NCBI GenBank assembly: GCA_037969565.1
Contig: JBBKXQ010000158.1
Coordinates: forward strand, 1-24,345
Direction: 5' to 3'
Length of the DNA: 24,345 nt
Source: SZUA-35 sp037969565
GTDB taxonomy: Bacteria > Actinomycetota > Acidimicrobiia > Acidimicrobiales > SZUA-35
Positions 23,394-24,345 of the stretch are shown piece by piece (within the stretch, counting starts at the first letter, position 1; each line of letters starts with the position of its first letter). Position numbers and translations under genes: made by a program. The notes beneath the pieces were generated by a model that was given only the letters and a program-made list of their open reading frames with translations, did not search any database and had not been told where the DNA came from.

Positions 23394-24345
23394 CATCGCT
23401 TGTCGGATTCGGGACGATGTTTCTCGGTCTCATTGCCGTCGTCGCAGTGCTTGCCGACATGGTGAACACCTTGGTCACGACGAATACGGCTGCGGGGCGA
23501 TGGTGGCTGAGTCGCCGAATCACAAGGCTGGCGTGGCGTTCGATTCGAGCATTGGCGCTGCGGCTGCCGGCGGGCCGAGCCCGTGAGACATTGTTGGCCT
23601 CGTTCGCTCCTTTGCTCGTTCTGCTGCTTCTGATGGCCTGGGTGACCCAACAGATCCTCGGTTTCGGTCTCATTTGGTGGGGTGTCGATCACCTCGACGG
23701 AGCCAACATCTCCGGTGTCTCCGGGATGCTCGATGCCATCTACTACTCCGGAGTCGTATTCTTCACCGTTGGCTTCGGCGAAGTCGTACCGGCCACGGCC
23801 GTTCCCCGTTTCGGTGCGCTCGTCGAAGCGTTCTCGGGTGTCCTCACCACGGCCCTCGTGATCGGCTACCTACCGGCCCTCTACGGGGCCTATAGCGAGC
23901 GCGAGCGCAAACTGATGACACTCGATGATGGCTCGGAGCTTCGAATCACCCCGACCAATCTCGTGATGGCGTGGTCGCCTGACGCCGATGTCGATGCTCT
24001 GGTCGAACGGTTCGAAGACTGGGAGGAGTGGGTCAGCAAAATTCTCGAGACGCACTCGACCTTCCCGATGCTCACACTTTTTCGCTCTCATCACGATGGG
24101 CAGAGTTGGATCACCGGACTCGGTCTGATCGCCGACGCGTCGTTGCATTGTCAGATCATCAAGGGCGCCGAGAACCGGGCCCCCTATTTTGTTCTCCGCC
24201 GTGCGGTCCGTCTGCTGCAAGAACTCACTGATGGCGTCGATCTGTCGGAGTACAGGCAACGCATCGACGCCGGTGGCGGCGACAACGAGGCGGTGGATCT
24301 CTTCCGAGCCCTCTACGACGGCCTGGTCGATCACGGGTTCGATCT
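23390..24345 (+). CDS. Potassium-channel-like membrane protein (3' partial)
   Basis: The frame starting at GTG 23390 is open to the window end (318 residues visible), so the 3' end is missing. It has hydrophobic segments at about 4-28, 70-92 and 140-165. A pore loop between the last two (AIYYSGVVFFTVGFGEVVP, about 116-134) has the K+ selectivity-filter pattern TVGFGE at 126-131. This is the two-helix-plus-pore unit of the Ion_trans_2 family with an extra N-terminal helix. From about residue 166 onwards is a cytoplasmic region of over 150 residues that I do not recognise as an RCK/TrkA-N domain, since it shows no GxGxxG motif. The start overlaps the upstream stop (GTGA). Single-unit channels of this kind assemble as tetramers. 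Confidence 0.85.
   Translation, partial: MTSLVGFGTMFLGLIAVVAVLADMVNTLVTTNTAAGRWWLSRRITRLAWRSIRALALRLPAGRARETLLASFAPLLVLLLLMAWVTQQILGFGLIWWGVDHLDGANISGVSGMLDAIYYSGVVFFTVGFGEVVPATAVPRFGALVEAFSGVLTTALVIGYLPALYGAYSERERKLMTLDDGSELRITPTNLVMAWSPDADVDALVERFEDWEEWVSKILETHSTFPMLTLFRSHHDGQSWITGLGLIADASLHCQIIKGAENRAPYFVLRRAVRLLQELTDGVDLSEYRQRIDAGGGDNEAVDLFRALYDGLVDHGFD

Overview
This is a GC-rich window with dense, short-spaced genes on both strands. It looks like a chromosomal segment of a high-GC actinobacterium. The mix of a secreted DUF4214/Ig-like protein, an NTE-type patatin next to an FtsX/ABC pair, an SCP2 protein, a CYP125/142-like P450 and many apparently leaderless genes fits an Acidimicrobiia-type lineage (Ilumatobacter and relatives). 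That placement is inference from gene content; no rRNA or other marker is present. I found no tRNA, rRNA, CRISPR array, transposase, integrase or att site. No gene-free stretch exceeds 300 bases; the longest are about 165, 128 and 112 bases.

Layout. Bases 2-1845 carry the end of sucC and all of sucD (succinyl-CoA synthetase), closed by a strong intrinsic terminator. Bases 2011-4583 carry a lipoprotein-type N-acetylmuramoyl-L-alanine amidase and purH. A long bidirectional hairpin separates purH from the convergent secreted DUF4214/Ig-like protein (4712-6844, minus). Bases 6957-8249 encode a cytochrome P450. Bases 8323-12544 form a three-gene unit in which cyclic-nucleotide-binding (cNMP) folds occur three times: cNMP-cNMP-patatin lipase, an FtsX-type permease, and an ABC ATPase fused to a C-terminal cNMP domain. 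It is followed by an asymmetric heterodimeric ABC exporter (12628-16262), a convergent TetR-family regulator, and malate dehydrogenase with a perfect inverted repeat in its leader (17034-18023). On the minus strand, 22692 to 18044 holds two overlapping dynamin-like GTPases, an SCP2 lipid-binding protein and an Fpg/Nei DNA glycosylase with an altered zinc finger. A divergent pair (22737 to the window end) encodes an unrecognised protein translationally coupled to a potassium-channel-like protein.

How the genes work together. sucCD and mdh are TCA-cycle functions and purH is de novo purine synthesis. The accessory theme is membranes and lipids: P450, patatin phospholipase, FtsX-type and exporter ABC systems, dynamin-like GTPases and SCP2. 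The most interesting assembly is the cNMP-gated-looking lipase/permease/ATPase unit. Its gene content resembles Mycobacterium tuberculosis Rv2563-Rv2565 as I remember that locus, so it is probably a conserved actinobacterial module of unknown function rather than unique to this genome. A second signal runs through the window: T-N4-T (often TAGGNT) -10-like hexamers lie exactly 6 bases before several start codons, which suggests widespread leaderless transcription and helps to fix gene starts.
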